Below are positions 36,693 through 47,861 of a stretch of DNA of 64,000 nt, piece by piece; position 1 is the first letter of the stretch; each line of letters starts with the position of its first letter. The notes beneath the pieces are model-generated. The model did not search any database, was not told the origin of the DNA, and saw only the letters and a program-made list of their open reading frames with translations. A program made the position numbers and the translations under genes. Origin of the DNA: Pseudoneurospora amorphoporcata (taxonomy: Eukaryota; Ascomycota; Sordariomycetes; Sordariales; Sordariaceae); NCBI GenBank assembly GCA_033297205.1, contig MU859242.1, forward strand, positions 1-64,000. The letters are read 5' to 3'.

Positions 36693-39600
36693 ATGTTCTG
36701 GCGGTTCGGCGGCTACGCTGTTGCCAGCACAATAGACAACATCCTCGACCGCGGCGACTTTGCCCTTGAGGAGCTTCTCGATGAGAGCGACTTGATCCAG
36801 GAGCTCAAGCAACACAACGCGAAGCTTGTCGAGTATCTTCGCGACCAGGATGTTCTCAAGAGGTTGCTAGAATACGTCGTCGCTCCCAAGCTGGAGCCCG
36901 TGGCGGCTGCAGAAAACGAGGAGGATGAGGAAGACGAGAACCAGACGAGTATCTCCCTACCCTTTGCTCGACCCCGCTCCTCATCGCGGGCCACCGATGC
37001 AAGCAACGATGATACCGCCGTCGAAAAGAAACGGAACCGCTATGCTTTCGTCGCGGCCGAGATTCTGTCGTCGGACAATTGGTCAATATTCGAGGCTCTT
37101 ATGGAGAGCAAAGACCTGCTGCGCGAGTTTTGGCAGTTCCTGAAGAGCCCTGCCCCGCTCGACCCCCTCCAGGCCAGCTACTTCACCAAGGTGAACGAGT
37201 CCTTGTTCGACAGAAAGACCGAGGAAATGATCGATTTTCTCAAATCTCTCGACAATGCGGTGCCCGATATGCTCAAGCACGTCGATTGTCCCATGGTTAT
37301 GGACCTGCTGCTGAGGATCATCAGCTTGGAAAGAACCGAGGCCGGGCATGGTATAGTCGAGGTAAGTGAAATCAGACCCTGCTTTAGAATCTTCCTTTTG
37401 CTAATCGCCATCCTCATCCTTTAGTGGCTCTATACCCAAGACGTTATGCCCAGTCTGCTCTCTTTCCTTGGCCCAGAGCATGGCTGGTCAACCCAGACTT
37501 CCGCCGCCGACTTCATCAAGGCCATCATCACTGTCTCCGCCAATGCCTCACAGAATGAACAGACCTGCATCGGACCGAACGAGCTCACACGACAACTTGT
37601 CTCGAAACCCTGCGTGGAGCAGTTGATCAAGTACATGCTTGGTGGCGGCAACCCCCTCACGTGTGGCGTGGGCATTGTTATCGAAGTCATTAGAAAGAAC
37701 AACTCCGATTACGACCCGGAGGCAACCGAGCCCAACTCGACCCCCTCAACCCGCGACCCGATCTACCTCGGAACCTTGCTTCGCATGTTTGCTGACCATA
37801 TCCCGGATTTCGTAAACCTTATCATGAACGCCCCTGCACAAAAGGAACGCGTCATTTCCACATTTGGCGACAATATCGAGCCTCTGGGTTTCGACAGGTT
37901 CAAGACATGTGAGCTGATGGCCGAGCTACTCCATTGCAGCAACATGGGCTTGCTCAATGAGGTGGGCGCTGAAGAAATAATTTCGCAGCGTGATGCTCAG
38001 CGACAGTTGCTCCGCACGCAAGGCCGGCTCGTTCCTGTTCGGGAGCAGGAGCCACCATCCGCGCCAGAAGATCTCACCATGCGTGCGTCGCACTCTTCCC
38101 CGGCGGATACTGGCAGGAAGCTGGGGGTCACCAACACATCAGTAGATGATGATGGCTTTGAGGAGGTCACGCATACCACCGACGAGGACACCACGCACGG
38201 CATCGAGGAGCTTCCCGAAGTTTCCTTGCCAGGCCCGACATCGTCATTCCTGGATAAGGACGAGGACGACTTTGTTGACGAGCCACTGAGCTCTCCAAGG
38301 TTGCGTGTTCGCGACCTCCACAACCCCATGGAGGATACAGCACCCATCAAGTTCGACGATCCGAACCTGGTGGTTGCACCTCTTTCCCCAATCAAGAAGG
38401 CATCCGTACCTATCAGGACAGCCTCTGCTTCCGAAGGACAGAACGACGATGGACACAAGACAGGGGAAACCTCGACCAGCAAAGAAGAGAGTGATATGGA
38501 TCTTAAGCCTTCCAAGGACGATCAGTTGAAACTACGCGGCGGCTCAGACAAGGCCGTAGCTCCGGAAGAGATGTCTGCCCACCCAGACGATACTCCCGCG
38601 CCGCTCTTTTCGACATCCACCCTAACAACAGACGCCTCAGAGCCTGCCCAGGCTACTACGAAGGAGGAGCAGGCGGAGACTAGTCAGGTGTCTACCAGTG
38701 GAGAAAAGAGTGATCCCGATGCCACTATCGCCCACGACGCTTCTCAAACCGACAAGAACCACGAACCTGTGGTCGGCGACTACCTCAAGATGCAGTTTGT
38801 CAAATACAAAGTTGTCCCCACGATTTTGAGCTTCTTCTTCTCTTACCCGTGGAACAACTTTTTGCACAACGTGGTTTACGACATTGTGCAGCAGGTGTTC
38901 AACGGCCCTATGAAGGACAGCTATAACCATAAGCTGGCTATCAGCCTCTTTGAGACAGCCGACATCACCAACCAAATCATTGGTGGACAGCTCGCCAGCG
39001 AGAAGTCCGAGAACGAGAGAAAGACCCGTATGGGATACATGGGGCACTTGACGCTCATCGCCGAGGAGGTGGTCAAGTTCACCGAGCGCCACGAAACCGA
39101 AGTTCTCACAGAGTGTATTCTGGAGAAGGTCATGGCGCGGAATTGGATCGAGTATGTTGAAGGTCCGCTTAGCGTTACGCGAACACGCGATAATGCCGTG
39201 CTCGGAGGTGTGCGGCCGGAGAGCCTGATGGGCCGTTCTGGATCCGGGATGTCTAGCGCCGGACTTTCCGCTCTTGGATCTCTTGGTCTGAGTGGCGGTT
39301 CCCACGCCCTTGCTGAGGCAGGCTTGAACGGAGGCCAGGATGTTGCGGACAGTTCTGGCGGAAATGGGATCGGGCCGTTTGCCATCAGCGCCGGTACCCT
39401 TATGAGCGGGTTTGGCAGTTCGAGCGACGAGGACGAGGACGAAGAACAGGACAACGAGGAGGATGTTAACAACGAGGTTGGTTATTCTGATTATGTCTCA
39501 TCTCTTCTCCACCCCCCTGAAATGTTCTCCCTAGGCTCAAGTGAGCCCTTGATACCGAGCAAACGCGACCACGCCTCCTTCGTCGACGGGGAGGAGCTTG

Positions 39601-41581
39601 CCGAGGTCCACCATGTTAAGGATGTTGATTTCGAAGTCGATGTCGAACACAACGAGACCTTCAACGAGCCCTTCGACGAACAAGACTACGAAGACGACCC
39701 AAGCAGCTATGGATTGGACCTTGAGGACTTCGAAGAAGGTCTTGCCGAGTTTGATGGCTGCTCTCCAGCCGTTGCTTGGAAAAAGGAAACGTTCGCACAG
39801 CGACCCACTACCCAGAGAGACCCGCGCCCGCCAGCTCGATGCCCCGAGGCACTTTCATCAGTGAGACCGCAACCTTCCACCCTGGAGAGCCCTATCGAGC
39901 CTGCATGGGGTGTCGATGAGATCGACGCCCCACTCTATGACGATTTTGAAGGCCGATGGACGAGGCCGGAACCAAGTCCTACAGACGCACTCGAGCTCAA
40001 CCACTTTCTTTGTCAAATCAACCGGATGATTCACTTTCCTCCTCCTCGAACAGAGGACGCCGACCGGATATGAGTGTCCGGTCCCCGATCTGGACGCTCT
40101 GATGCGAGACTTGGGCAACAGTATGTTGCTCTCATCTGCATCACGTCGTCCGAGCTGTCAGGTTTATTCTTTTGGTTGAGGGTGTTGTATGATTAAAAGG
40201 CGCCAAGGACATAGTGGGCTAGCAACTTCGGACATGTTTTCCTCTCATTCCCTCCTTCTCCTCACTCAAGTGGATTCTAGTGATCCGGCCTCCCTGCTCG
40301 GGGCCGTGGTCGAATTTTTGTGACACCAAGGGTGGCGCAACGTCATGGAAGATCCTCTCTCTTGTTCCCCATGGTTCCTTCTACCGTTGCATATCACCTA
40401 CATTCCGCTCGATGGCATACTCTCTGTCTCCAAGCCCTACACTACACGTACTGCCACGCTGTCGCCAGTCGCCACGCCTGCCTGATCTTGTTCACATTTT
40501 CTTGATTCACATTCCACTAACCATTTCCTTTTCTTTCTTTCTCTTCCAGATACGAACAATATGCTAATTCAGCATGCAGTTCCGTGCTTACACCGACCCT
40601 CTTAACGCCAACCTGTCGAACTCGAACAACCCACCTTCGATTCCACCGCCCCCACCGCCCCCTCCCCCGCTCAACATCCCTCCTTCTCGTGCGCGCCTCC
40701 AACTTGCTGCCAGGCTAGCTATGAACAAGCGCAATGCCGAAGCTGCAGCGAATGGCGGACAAGAAGGCGGCTCCGCTCAGGCCGACAATTCCACCGGTTC
40801 TGGTACATTTAGCCTGCCAAATGAGTCAACTAGCGATCGAGTCCGGAACCCTTTCGAGGATGAAGAGGACGAGGATGATGATGACGAAAACGATGGTAAT
40901 GGGTCCGGCAGCGATGATGGAGACATGGATAACATGGCCCATAACAGTATGGGAGGCAGTGCATGGAATCGTGGGTCCTGGTGGCGTGGTATGGTTCCTG
41001 GTGGGCAGAAGAACAAGGGCATGGAGGATAGCCAGGATGCGGAAAGATTCGGGGATGGGCGCGACAGTGAATCTGACGAGGGAGGTGATGGAGGTGAGGT
41101 GGTGGATGATATCGATGACGAAGAGTTTGGAGACTTTGCCATGCCCGAGGTTGAAGGCAACGGTCAGGATTCGGAACCTTCTCCCGGCTCGGGCGGTATG
41201 ATCTCTGGCATCGATCCTGTGCGGGAGAAGATCTTGGTCAAGCCGCTCCCTGTCCACCCCAGCAAAAGCGGTAGTCCGTTCGGTAACCTTTGGCCCTTCT
41301 CTACTCCTGGATTCGGAAAGAAGGATGAGAAAGAGGCTACGGCGTCTTCGACGGGCGAGCAGGGTTCGGAAAAGCAGAAGGAAAATGCTAGCCCCGGAAG
41401 CGGCGTTACCATAACCGAGGAACCCGAGGAACTGGATGCTATGATGGAAGATTTGGTTATTGGTGAGGACGGCAAGAAGATCAACCGAGCGATAGAGGCA
41501 AAGAGGAGGACAAGTATCGAGGATCCCGATGACGATGAAGCGGAGGAGATCTTTGTCAGCAGGCCAGCCGGAGCACGCTAA
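36693..41581 (+). CDS. SAPS-family (Sit4/PP6 phosphatase-associated) protein
   Basis: Proposed exons are 36693-37361, 37425-39476 and 40580-41581, giving 1,240 residues. The N-terminus MFWRFGGYAVASTIDNIL, then FALEELLDESDLIQELK and the helical-repeat core (SLFDRKTEEMIDFLKSL, LLRIISLERTEAGHGIVEWL) are typical of SAPS proteins (yeast SAP155/SAP190, fission yeast Ekc1). These bind the Sit4/PP6 catalytic subunit in nucleus and cytoplasm. The middle is acidic and disordered. A second conserved block (FVKYKVVPTILSFFFSYPWNNFLHN) lies about residues 660-690, and the tail has P-rich and acidic stretches (SIPPPPPPPPPLNIPPSRARL). Intron 1 is ordinary (63 nt). Intron 2, joining DVNNE to FRAYTDPLN, would be 1,103 nt, which is unusual here. 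Reading through its donor stays open to 40073, giving an alternative 907-residue form. Confidence 0.9.
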
Positions 41582-41846
41582 TACCACACCATACCCCGGG
41601 AGATGATATATATGTCGGTTGGTCATTGTCGGTATGGGGTAGATATGCACAACATGGTCAATGTCATGGTTGGGACGACGGCGATGCGTGGGTGGAAGCA
41701 AATCGGTGTGGGATCCCTTACTTGTTAAGCAATTTGTATTTCTAGCATTCAGACCCACGAAGCCATTACTTTGCAGTCGCCACGTCCTTCGTTGTCATCG
41801 TCGTCCGTATCCGCACTGCATGCTCACTCTACTCTCTTCGACAAAC

Positions 41847-43329
41847 TCACGTATACCAAGTAGGCGTCGGAATCTCCCCCAACAACACCCACCGTCCAAC
41901 CTCCCTCCGCTTATACGCCACGGGATCATGCAGCGTGTGCGTCCTCAAATCCCGCCAGAACCGATCCAAGCCAACTTTACTCGCCGTCGCCCTCGACCCC
42001 GTCACCTCAAACACATCACTAGTCACCTTCAGCCCAACATCTATCACCACGATTTTGGCAGCCGCAATCAACTCGCTGATCTCACCCCTTTGCTGCGCCG
42101 TCAGCTCCGCCCGATTTCCCCTCTCATGATTATACGCACTAAACAGCTCGGACACTGCCTCGTTAGCCCGATCCGCCAGCGCCGTAGCAGCCAACAAATG
42201 CGCATGGTGCGTGCCGTACGTCGACAAGATATAAAACTCATCCGTGGCCTTCTCGGCTGGGAAAACGGTTTCCCGCTCGCCCCCCGACAAGTAAGGCCAT
42301 GGCCGTGTGCTCTTGCGCGTGTACCCTGCTGCTGTATCGAGTGCGGCCTGGGCGATGCCGAGGTAGAAGTTGGTGAAGACTAGTTGGATGGCGGGAAGCA
42401 ACAAAGTGGCGTAGGGGACTCCCAGAACGTCTGGCAGCGGACTGGAGATTGAAGTGGGGGAGGGAGAGGACCAGCCCAAAGCATCATCCCAGTCAACGGA
42501 AACGTTGGAAATTTGTGCGCTGCCGGACTCGGTCAGCCGCAGACCGATGGCGTCCCAGTTGAAGGAAAAAGAAATGCCGGGGTAGGTAGTGGGGACGTAG
42601 GCGAAGATGTGCTTCCCCGCATCATGACCAAAGTCAGAGGATTCAGAGGAGAGGGCGCCTTCAAGCACGATCAAATCGGAAATGGCTGCGCCGGTGGTGA
42701 AGTGTTTGGAGCCGTTGAAGATGATTCTGGTTTTATCGGAAGGGTCAGAGATGATGACCAGGTCGCTGCCGCGCGGGTTGACGGCGCCGCCGACGAAGAG
42801 GTTTTGACTGGTGATGAGTGCATTCCATTTAGCGATTTGTGAGGGCGTGCCGAGGATGAAAGGGGAGAAGGCCCAGATGAGGTGGTAGCCTAGGAGCATG
42901 CCTATTGAGCTTTTTCGAACGACTCAGTTATCAGCAAACAGTCTCTCGGCCATGGTTGCCGTTAATGTCGATGGTGGTGGGTCAGTGGTGAACTTGGGGC
43001 ATTCGTCGTACTCACCCATCACCCTTGGCGACCTCCCGAATAGCCTGATAAGCCACGCTCCATGGCTGTTCACCACCGCCGTACGCCTTTGGACCAACGA
43101 TCTTGAGCAGGCCGGAGTGTTTGAGGAGAGTCACTTCGGCACGGGGGGTCTTGTTGGCTTTCTCACGGGCGGCGGCGTCGGGGGCAAGTGCGGCGGCTAC
43201 GTCTTTGGCGCGTTGGATCCAGCTGGCGGAGTCTGTAGGGAGAGTTGACCATTTGGATCCGTATTCTTGGTAGATGGAGGGGTCGCTGCTGGAGTGGGCG
43301 GCGAACGGGGTGGTAGCGGAGGAGGCCAT
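41847..43329 (-). CDS. SfnB/DszC/MsuC-like flavin-dependent monooxygenase (acyl-CoA dehydrogenase fold)
   Basis: Two exons on the minus strand (43329-43016 and 42909-41847) give 458 residues. The intron is GTGAGT...AAAAAG. The start is the ATG at 43329 (MASSATTPF). The family layout is an N-terminal helical domain (LLKHSGLLKIVGPKAYGGG), a substrate/flavin block (GDGSIGMLLGYHLIW, LFVGGAVNPRG, FNGSKHFTTGAAISD), a beta domain (WDAIGLRLTESGSAQISNVSV) and a C-terminal helical domain (FYLGIAQAALDTAAGYT, VFEVTGSRATASKVGLDRFWRD). The last matches the DszC/SfnB pattern rather than true acyl-CoA dehydrogenases, as the catalytic Glu region is replaced. Bacterial relatives use reduced FMN and oxygen: DszC on dibenzothiophene, MsuC on methanesulfinate. 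It is divergently paired with an SfnG-like gene, which supports a sulfur-scavenging role. Substrate is inferred. Confidence 0.87.
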
Positions 43330-44408
43330 ATGGTTGATGAGCAAGTCAAAGGGATCACCAAAGTTATGACAATATGAAGGATGCGAGTGTCACAAGTTCG
43401 CGACGAGGGCGGCCGAGATGGTGAATCACCTTCCATTATACGGGTTTCTGGGGTTCGGAGCTTCGTCTTGCGCCATCACGTCTTCCCTTTTTCCTCCTGT
43501 CATCTTCTTCCTTCAAGAGATTGCGCACTCAGGCATCAACATTTCGCAAGAAAGAAGGAAGCTCGACATGTCATGAGAACCTCGAGGTGTCGTCTTGGCC
43601 CTCGGAATCTTCAATCCTAAACCACCACCGCTTTCGGACCCCAAGCATCTAGGCTTCTTGTACGTCATTGCTACCAAGCCTTATCGTACTACAACCCTTT
43701 TGGCGACATCGCCTTCTCAGAGCATTGTCATTGGTGAATGTGTACTCGCCAGATGCAGGTCAGTATTGTACAACCGGTTCGACGGATGATACCATCTCGC
43801 CAATGCTCCCTCCCAGACCAAGTCCGGAACAGGGGGATTCTTACGGTAACCCCTTACGGACCGCTCCAAATCAGAACCGGTTAACTGTTTACATCCCGAC
43901 ATCCCGAGGTTCTTCTTACAGCGGATTGCACTAATCTCCAAAACGCAGCTCATAGGGGAGTCAGCGTCCTTAATGAATAGCGCCTTTCGTACGCCCCGAA
44001 GCCGCAACACCAACACCAAAGGATCGTCAGCTCCACCTTCCCCACACCAAGCCCATCCCTCCGCGATGAGATGGATTGCGACTTAAATCACGTCATCTGG
44101 TCGCGCCATCGTGAGAACCGACGGTGGCTTTTGAACAAAGGAGCGACTTCGCACACCAGGAGAAAAAGGTCATCTTTACCAATTTGGAGATGATGTGGTA
44201 GAAATACAAGACGCCAGCTATGTGCACGCCATTCGAGCCGAAATGGTGATAGCGAGCCTCACTGTCTTATCACTTCAGCCAAGACCCTCATTTTACCCTT
44301 TGTTTTCTAGCCCCTGAGCTGCCACCACTCAAAGGTCATCAAGATATCCCCTTTATCTTCCCAAAAGAAAACAAACATACCCCTGCCAAGCACACCCCAA
44401 ACGACACA
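43330..44408. promoter_or_regulatory. Shared divergent promoter of the two sulfur monooxygenase genes
   Basis: About 1.08 kb separates the two outward-facing start codons, with no gene inside. Open frames are short. It contains one perfect CYS3-type palindrome at 43786. The spacing suits a bidirectional, co-regulated promoter. Confidence 0.6.
43786..43795. promoter_or_regulatory. Perfect CYS3-type binding palindrome (ATGATACCAT)
   Basis: It matches the published consensus ATGRYRYCAT of the Neurospora bZIP sulfur regulator CYS3 at all ten positions. It lies 457 bp upstream of one start and 614 bp upstream of the other. About 0.02 such matches are expected by chance in 1.08 kb of random sequence. 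Binding is inferred. Confidence 0.6.
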
Positions 44409-45686
44409 ATGACTGACGCCAGCACACTCAACAGTGACCCCGACAGGCTCTTCTTTGCGTAAGCCAGGACTCCCACCATGCAAACGGCCACCGCTAACCT
44501 GAAAACAGCTACTGGGTCCCCAACGTCTCCGGCGGTCTCGTCGTCTCCAAGATCCCCCAGAACACCGGCTGGGATCTCAAGTCCAACGTCCGCTATGCCC
44601 GTACCGCCGAGTCCGTCGGCTTCGAGTACGCTCTCACTCAGATTCGCTTCACTGCCTCGTACAGTGCCGCTTCCCAGCACGAGTCCGTCTCGTTCTCGCA
44701 GGCTCTCCTTCACCACACCGAGAAGCTCAAGGTCATTGCGGCCATCCTTCCCGGTCCCTGGAACCCTGCCGTCGTTGCCAAGCAAGTGGCCAGCATTGAC
44801 AACTACACCGATGGGCGTATTGCTGTGAACATTGTTTCGGGATGGAATAAGAGCGAGTTCCATTCGAGTAAGTCCTGCATCAAACTAGCAAAAACATGGA
44901 GAAGGAGTGAACTAACACGGCTTACCAGTCGGTGAATGGTGGCTCGACCACGCCGAGCGCTACCGCCGCTCGTACGAGTTCATGAAATGTCTCCGGGGCA
45001 TCTGGACCGCCCCAGAAGACGAAGGCTTCACCTTCGCCGGCGACTTCTACCGGTTCCGAAACTACAAGCTCAGCCCCAAGCCCGTCGCCAGCCCCCACCC
45101 GGAGATCTTCCAGGGCGGCAACTCGGACGACGCCAAGAACAACGGCGCCGAGGTGTCCGACTGGTACTTCATGAACGGCATGGACCTCGAAGGGTTCCGC
45201 ACGCAGATCGCCGACGTGAAGGAGCGCGCCAAGAAGTTCGGCCGCGAGAACATTGTCAAGTTCGCCGTCAACGCCTTCGTCATCGTCCGCGACACCGAGG
45301 AGGAGGCCATCCGCACTCTTCAGGAGATCCAGGGCAAGGCCGATGTTGAGGCTGTTGAGGCCTTCAAGAAGGAGGTTCAGAACGCTGGTGCATCTGCGAG
45401 CAACAAGCAGGGCATGTGGTCGACTAGCACGTTTAAGGACCTTGTTCAGTACAACGACGGGTTCAAGACCAAGCTGATCGGCACCAAGGAGCAGGTGGCC
45501 GAGCGTATTGTCTTGCTCAAGAGCTTGGGTGTCAACCTGGTGTTGACTGGCTTCCTTAACTATGAGGACGAGGTCGAGGCGTTTGGCAAGAACGTTATCC
45601 CTCTTGTAAGAGAGCTTGAGAAGCAGGGCAGAGGAAAGGATGAGGCGTTTGAGATTGAGAGGACTGGTGATGTTTACAGGAAGTGA
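44409..45686 (+). CDS. SfnG-like FMNH2-dependent dimethylsulfone monooxygenase (luciferase-like family)
   Basis: Three exons (44409-44458, 44509-44867, 44929-45686) encode 388 residues. Introns are 50 and 61 nt with CGCTAACC and ACTAAC branch sites. The sequence closely follows bacterial SfnG: FFAYWVPNVSGGLVVSKIPQ, SVGFEYALTQIRFTASY, HESVSFSQALLHHTEKLKVI, AAILPGPWNPAVVAKQVASI, GRIAVNIVSGWNKSEFHSIG, EIFQGGNSDDAKN, SDWYFMNGMDLEGF, KFAVNAFVIVRDTEEEA and STFKDLVQYNDGFKTKLIGT. SfnG converts dimethylsulfone, oxygen and FMNH2 to methanesulfinate and formaldehyde. No signal or membrane segment is seen, so it is probably cytosolic. A flavin reductase would be needed, and none is in the window. The high similarity to a bacterial enzyme suggests ancient horizontal acquisition, but the fungal introns and codon use show that it is well settled. 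The family call is strong; the exact sulfone is inferred. Confidence 0.93.
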
Positions 45687-46049
45687 AAAGGGGGGGTTTA
45701 AGGGATGGAAACATTGGGTCAACACAACGGGTTTATGATTTTAGGATAACGATTCATGAAAAGTGTATAGAGGTCTCATGGGGAGTACGTTGGCACAAAT
45801 GGATAAAGTAAAAATTCAAGGCATTTCGCTTCTGTTCAATGTCGTTGTATGGGCAGAGTTCGTGTATGAGTTGAGAGTGCACTGATTCAGAATGGGATTG
45901 CGCAGTGCCACAACGGTGATCTTCTTTGCACGACTTGGAGAAACAAACAGAGATGAAGACTGCAATGCAGCCCTGTGCAAGTGCAAGATGAGATGGGAGT
46001 CGCACAGAGAGCGCGCGAGAAAACATGCATCCTGCAGTAGGTAGGTAGG
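45687..46049. other. Intergenic, nothing recognised
   Basis: Spacer between the SfnG-like gene and the 5S rRNA gene. It holds short open frames only and a GTAGGTAGGTAGGT stretch immediately before the 5S TATA element. Confidence 0.5.
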
Positions 46050-46055
46050 TATAAG
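46050..46055 (+). promoter_or_regulatory. TATA element of the 5S rRNA gene
   Basis: TATAAG begins 31 bases before the first 5S nucleotide. Neurospora 5S genes are known to need such an upstream TATA in addition to the internal control region. Confidence 0.65.
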
Positions 46056-46080
46056 AAGAGAACCGCAGAGAACAATAACC

Positions 46081-46200
46081 ACATACGACCATACCCACTG
46101 GAAAACTCGGGATCCCGTCCGCTCTCCCATAAGATAAGTTAGTGAGGGCTAGATTAGTAGTTGGGTCGGTGACGACCAGCGAATCCCTGGTGTTGTATGT
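46081..46200 (+). rRNA. 5S ribosomal RNA
   Basis: A 120-nt gene starting ACATACGACCATA and ending GGTGTTGTATGT. The ends pair (ACATACGAC with GTTGTATGT). It contains the conserved loop TGGAAAAC, the CCCGTCCGCTC block and the internal control element TTAGTAGTTGGGTCGGTGAC followed by CAGCGAATCCC. The central helix differs from the major Neurospora alpha isotype, so it resembles a minor (beta-like) isotype. In Neurospora and Sordaria 5S genes are dispersed singly, as here. The gene is transcribed by RNA polymerase III into the large ribosomal subunit. Confidence 0.95.
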
Positions 46201-46205
46201 TTTTT
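46200..46205 (+). terminator. T-run terminator of the 5S gene
   Basis: Six Ts directly follow the 5S sequence, as expected for polymerase III termination. Confidence 0.75.
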
Positions 46206-47861
46206 CGGTTTTCTTTCTTTCTTTTTAGGCACGCAGTTTCCCTTTTCTTCTTTTGTTTTCTTTGTTCTTTCTTTTCTTTCTTGCCTTTTGGTCCTACTTT
46301 ATTGAAGGTCCGACGCTCTGCTTCCCCTTAAGCGGCTGTTGTGGGCGACGCCGTGACGGACGGGTGCTGAACTCTGGCTCGGATGTCCGGTGTGGGCTTC
46401 GGTTTCCGCAAGCGCCCAGGCGGTGCGGAGCTGGGGGAGCTGGTGCCAGGTTGCCATTCACTTTTCATGCGAAAGTGGTTCTGGCCAAAGAGCGATCCAA
46501 TGCCATTGCGATCCTCGTTCTCCGGTATGGTTTGGTTTTGGGCATCAATCATGACGAAGGACTGAGCGCAGTGTGCAGGTGTCATGATCAAAATCAGGGA
46601 CGTGCGTGCGCAGTACAGTGCTTGGAGGCAGTGTCACTGCACTCCCGAGGGCTTGTCAACGCCCTCACTTGCAGGTGCGATACCTGATGCACGATGGCGA
46701 GTAACTGCCCACAGGGTCTTCTGCCAAATTCACCTGTTACCGACCGGTACTGTGGAAGTGCATGCGACCGAGCTTGACATGAAGCACGTCGACGGCAGTA
46801 CTGCGCTCACGATCTCTCCACGATCTCTACAAGTCGCAAGCTCGGACCGATGAAGGAACGACATGTTGCAGACTATCGGGAGGCTTCAATTTGCTCGTGG
46901 GCTGGAAGCGGAAGTGGAAGCACATGGGCATCAGACACCCTGGAATGAGGGATGCTTCAGGAGCTGTTCTATACATGTTAGTAATACAGCTGGAGTACCC
47001 GCTTCGCACTAACACTAACACAACAAGGGCACGAACCTGCCATGACAACAACTCTCAAAAGGGATGCCGTGGAATGAGATGAAAGCTGTGTGTCTATTGC
47101 ACAAGGGGCTGTGTTCACTCGTTCACTCTACGACAGTCGCATTCAGGACATCCTTCTTCGGCAGGTTCCCGTCTCATCACCTGAAGATCGATTTAAGCTT
47201 GCCGTGCTTGTGTCAGCTGTCAGATATCCGCATGCTGCAGTGAGAAAGTTGATGTCTCTCTATATTCGGCATCTCTTCCCTGGCTCACCAAGGTTGAACG
47301 AAACTGAACACCTCAGGATGAGTCCGTGTGCCAATCAACAAGTCATAATCATTCGGTCTCGCCTAACGCCTCAATGCCGTGTTTGCGCGTAGTGACTGCA
47401 CCATCCGGCATTCCTCCAACGCAGTCCGGCAAGCCGCCAAGGTCACGATCCAGTCGGTCGAACATGATCACCACTTTGTCCTGGGGCTTGCCCTGGGACG
47501 GGCAGAAACACAGCCGGCAGGTACTTGGTCTCATATTACTAACCAGGGACAACCGAAAGAGATGGCATATAAGAATGTCCTGTTCCCCAGGAGACGTACT
47601 CTGGAAATCTTCCTCCAGGCACGCCATCAACCAAGATCACCATTCCAACCAAAGACGACATTGCTCGACTGTCAGTAGGCAACCTGTCCCACCCAGTTCG
47701 CCGCTCCAATGGCCCTCCCTGCTTTCCTCGCCCGTCTCCTGTCCCACTTCTCGTCTAACAAAGCCAACACCACAGAGAAGAAACAGCAGACAGTACCAGT
47801 CTCGTCTAACAGCTCAAGCACGACGAACACTTCCAATATCATAGCCACTCCAGCCGCCAAG
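46206..47861. other. Intergenic, no supported gene
   Basis: A CT-rich stretch (46206-46290) is followed by mixed sequence with short, overlapping frames (144 codons at 46253-46687 and 172 at 47326-47844), none with a domain. The final 150 bases are the leader of the reductase gene. An upstream in-frame ATG at 47709 would add a 51-residue low-complexity extension that family members lack. Confidence 0.5.

Noticed and set aside
40574..41581. Independent 335-residue gene starting MQFRAYTDPLN
   Set aside because: This sequence is the normal C-terminal part of SAPS proteins. A splice acceptor (GCATGCAG) at 40579 joins it to the upstream exons in frame.
47709..47861. Upstream in-frame ATG extending the naphthol reductase by 51 residues
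   Set aside because: The extension is Ser/Thr/Asn low-complexity, and the downstream ATG aligns with the known start of the Magnaporthe enzyme.
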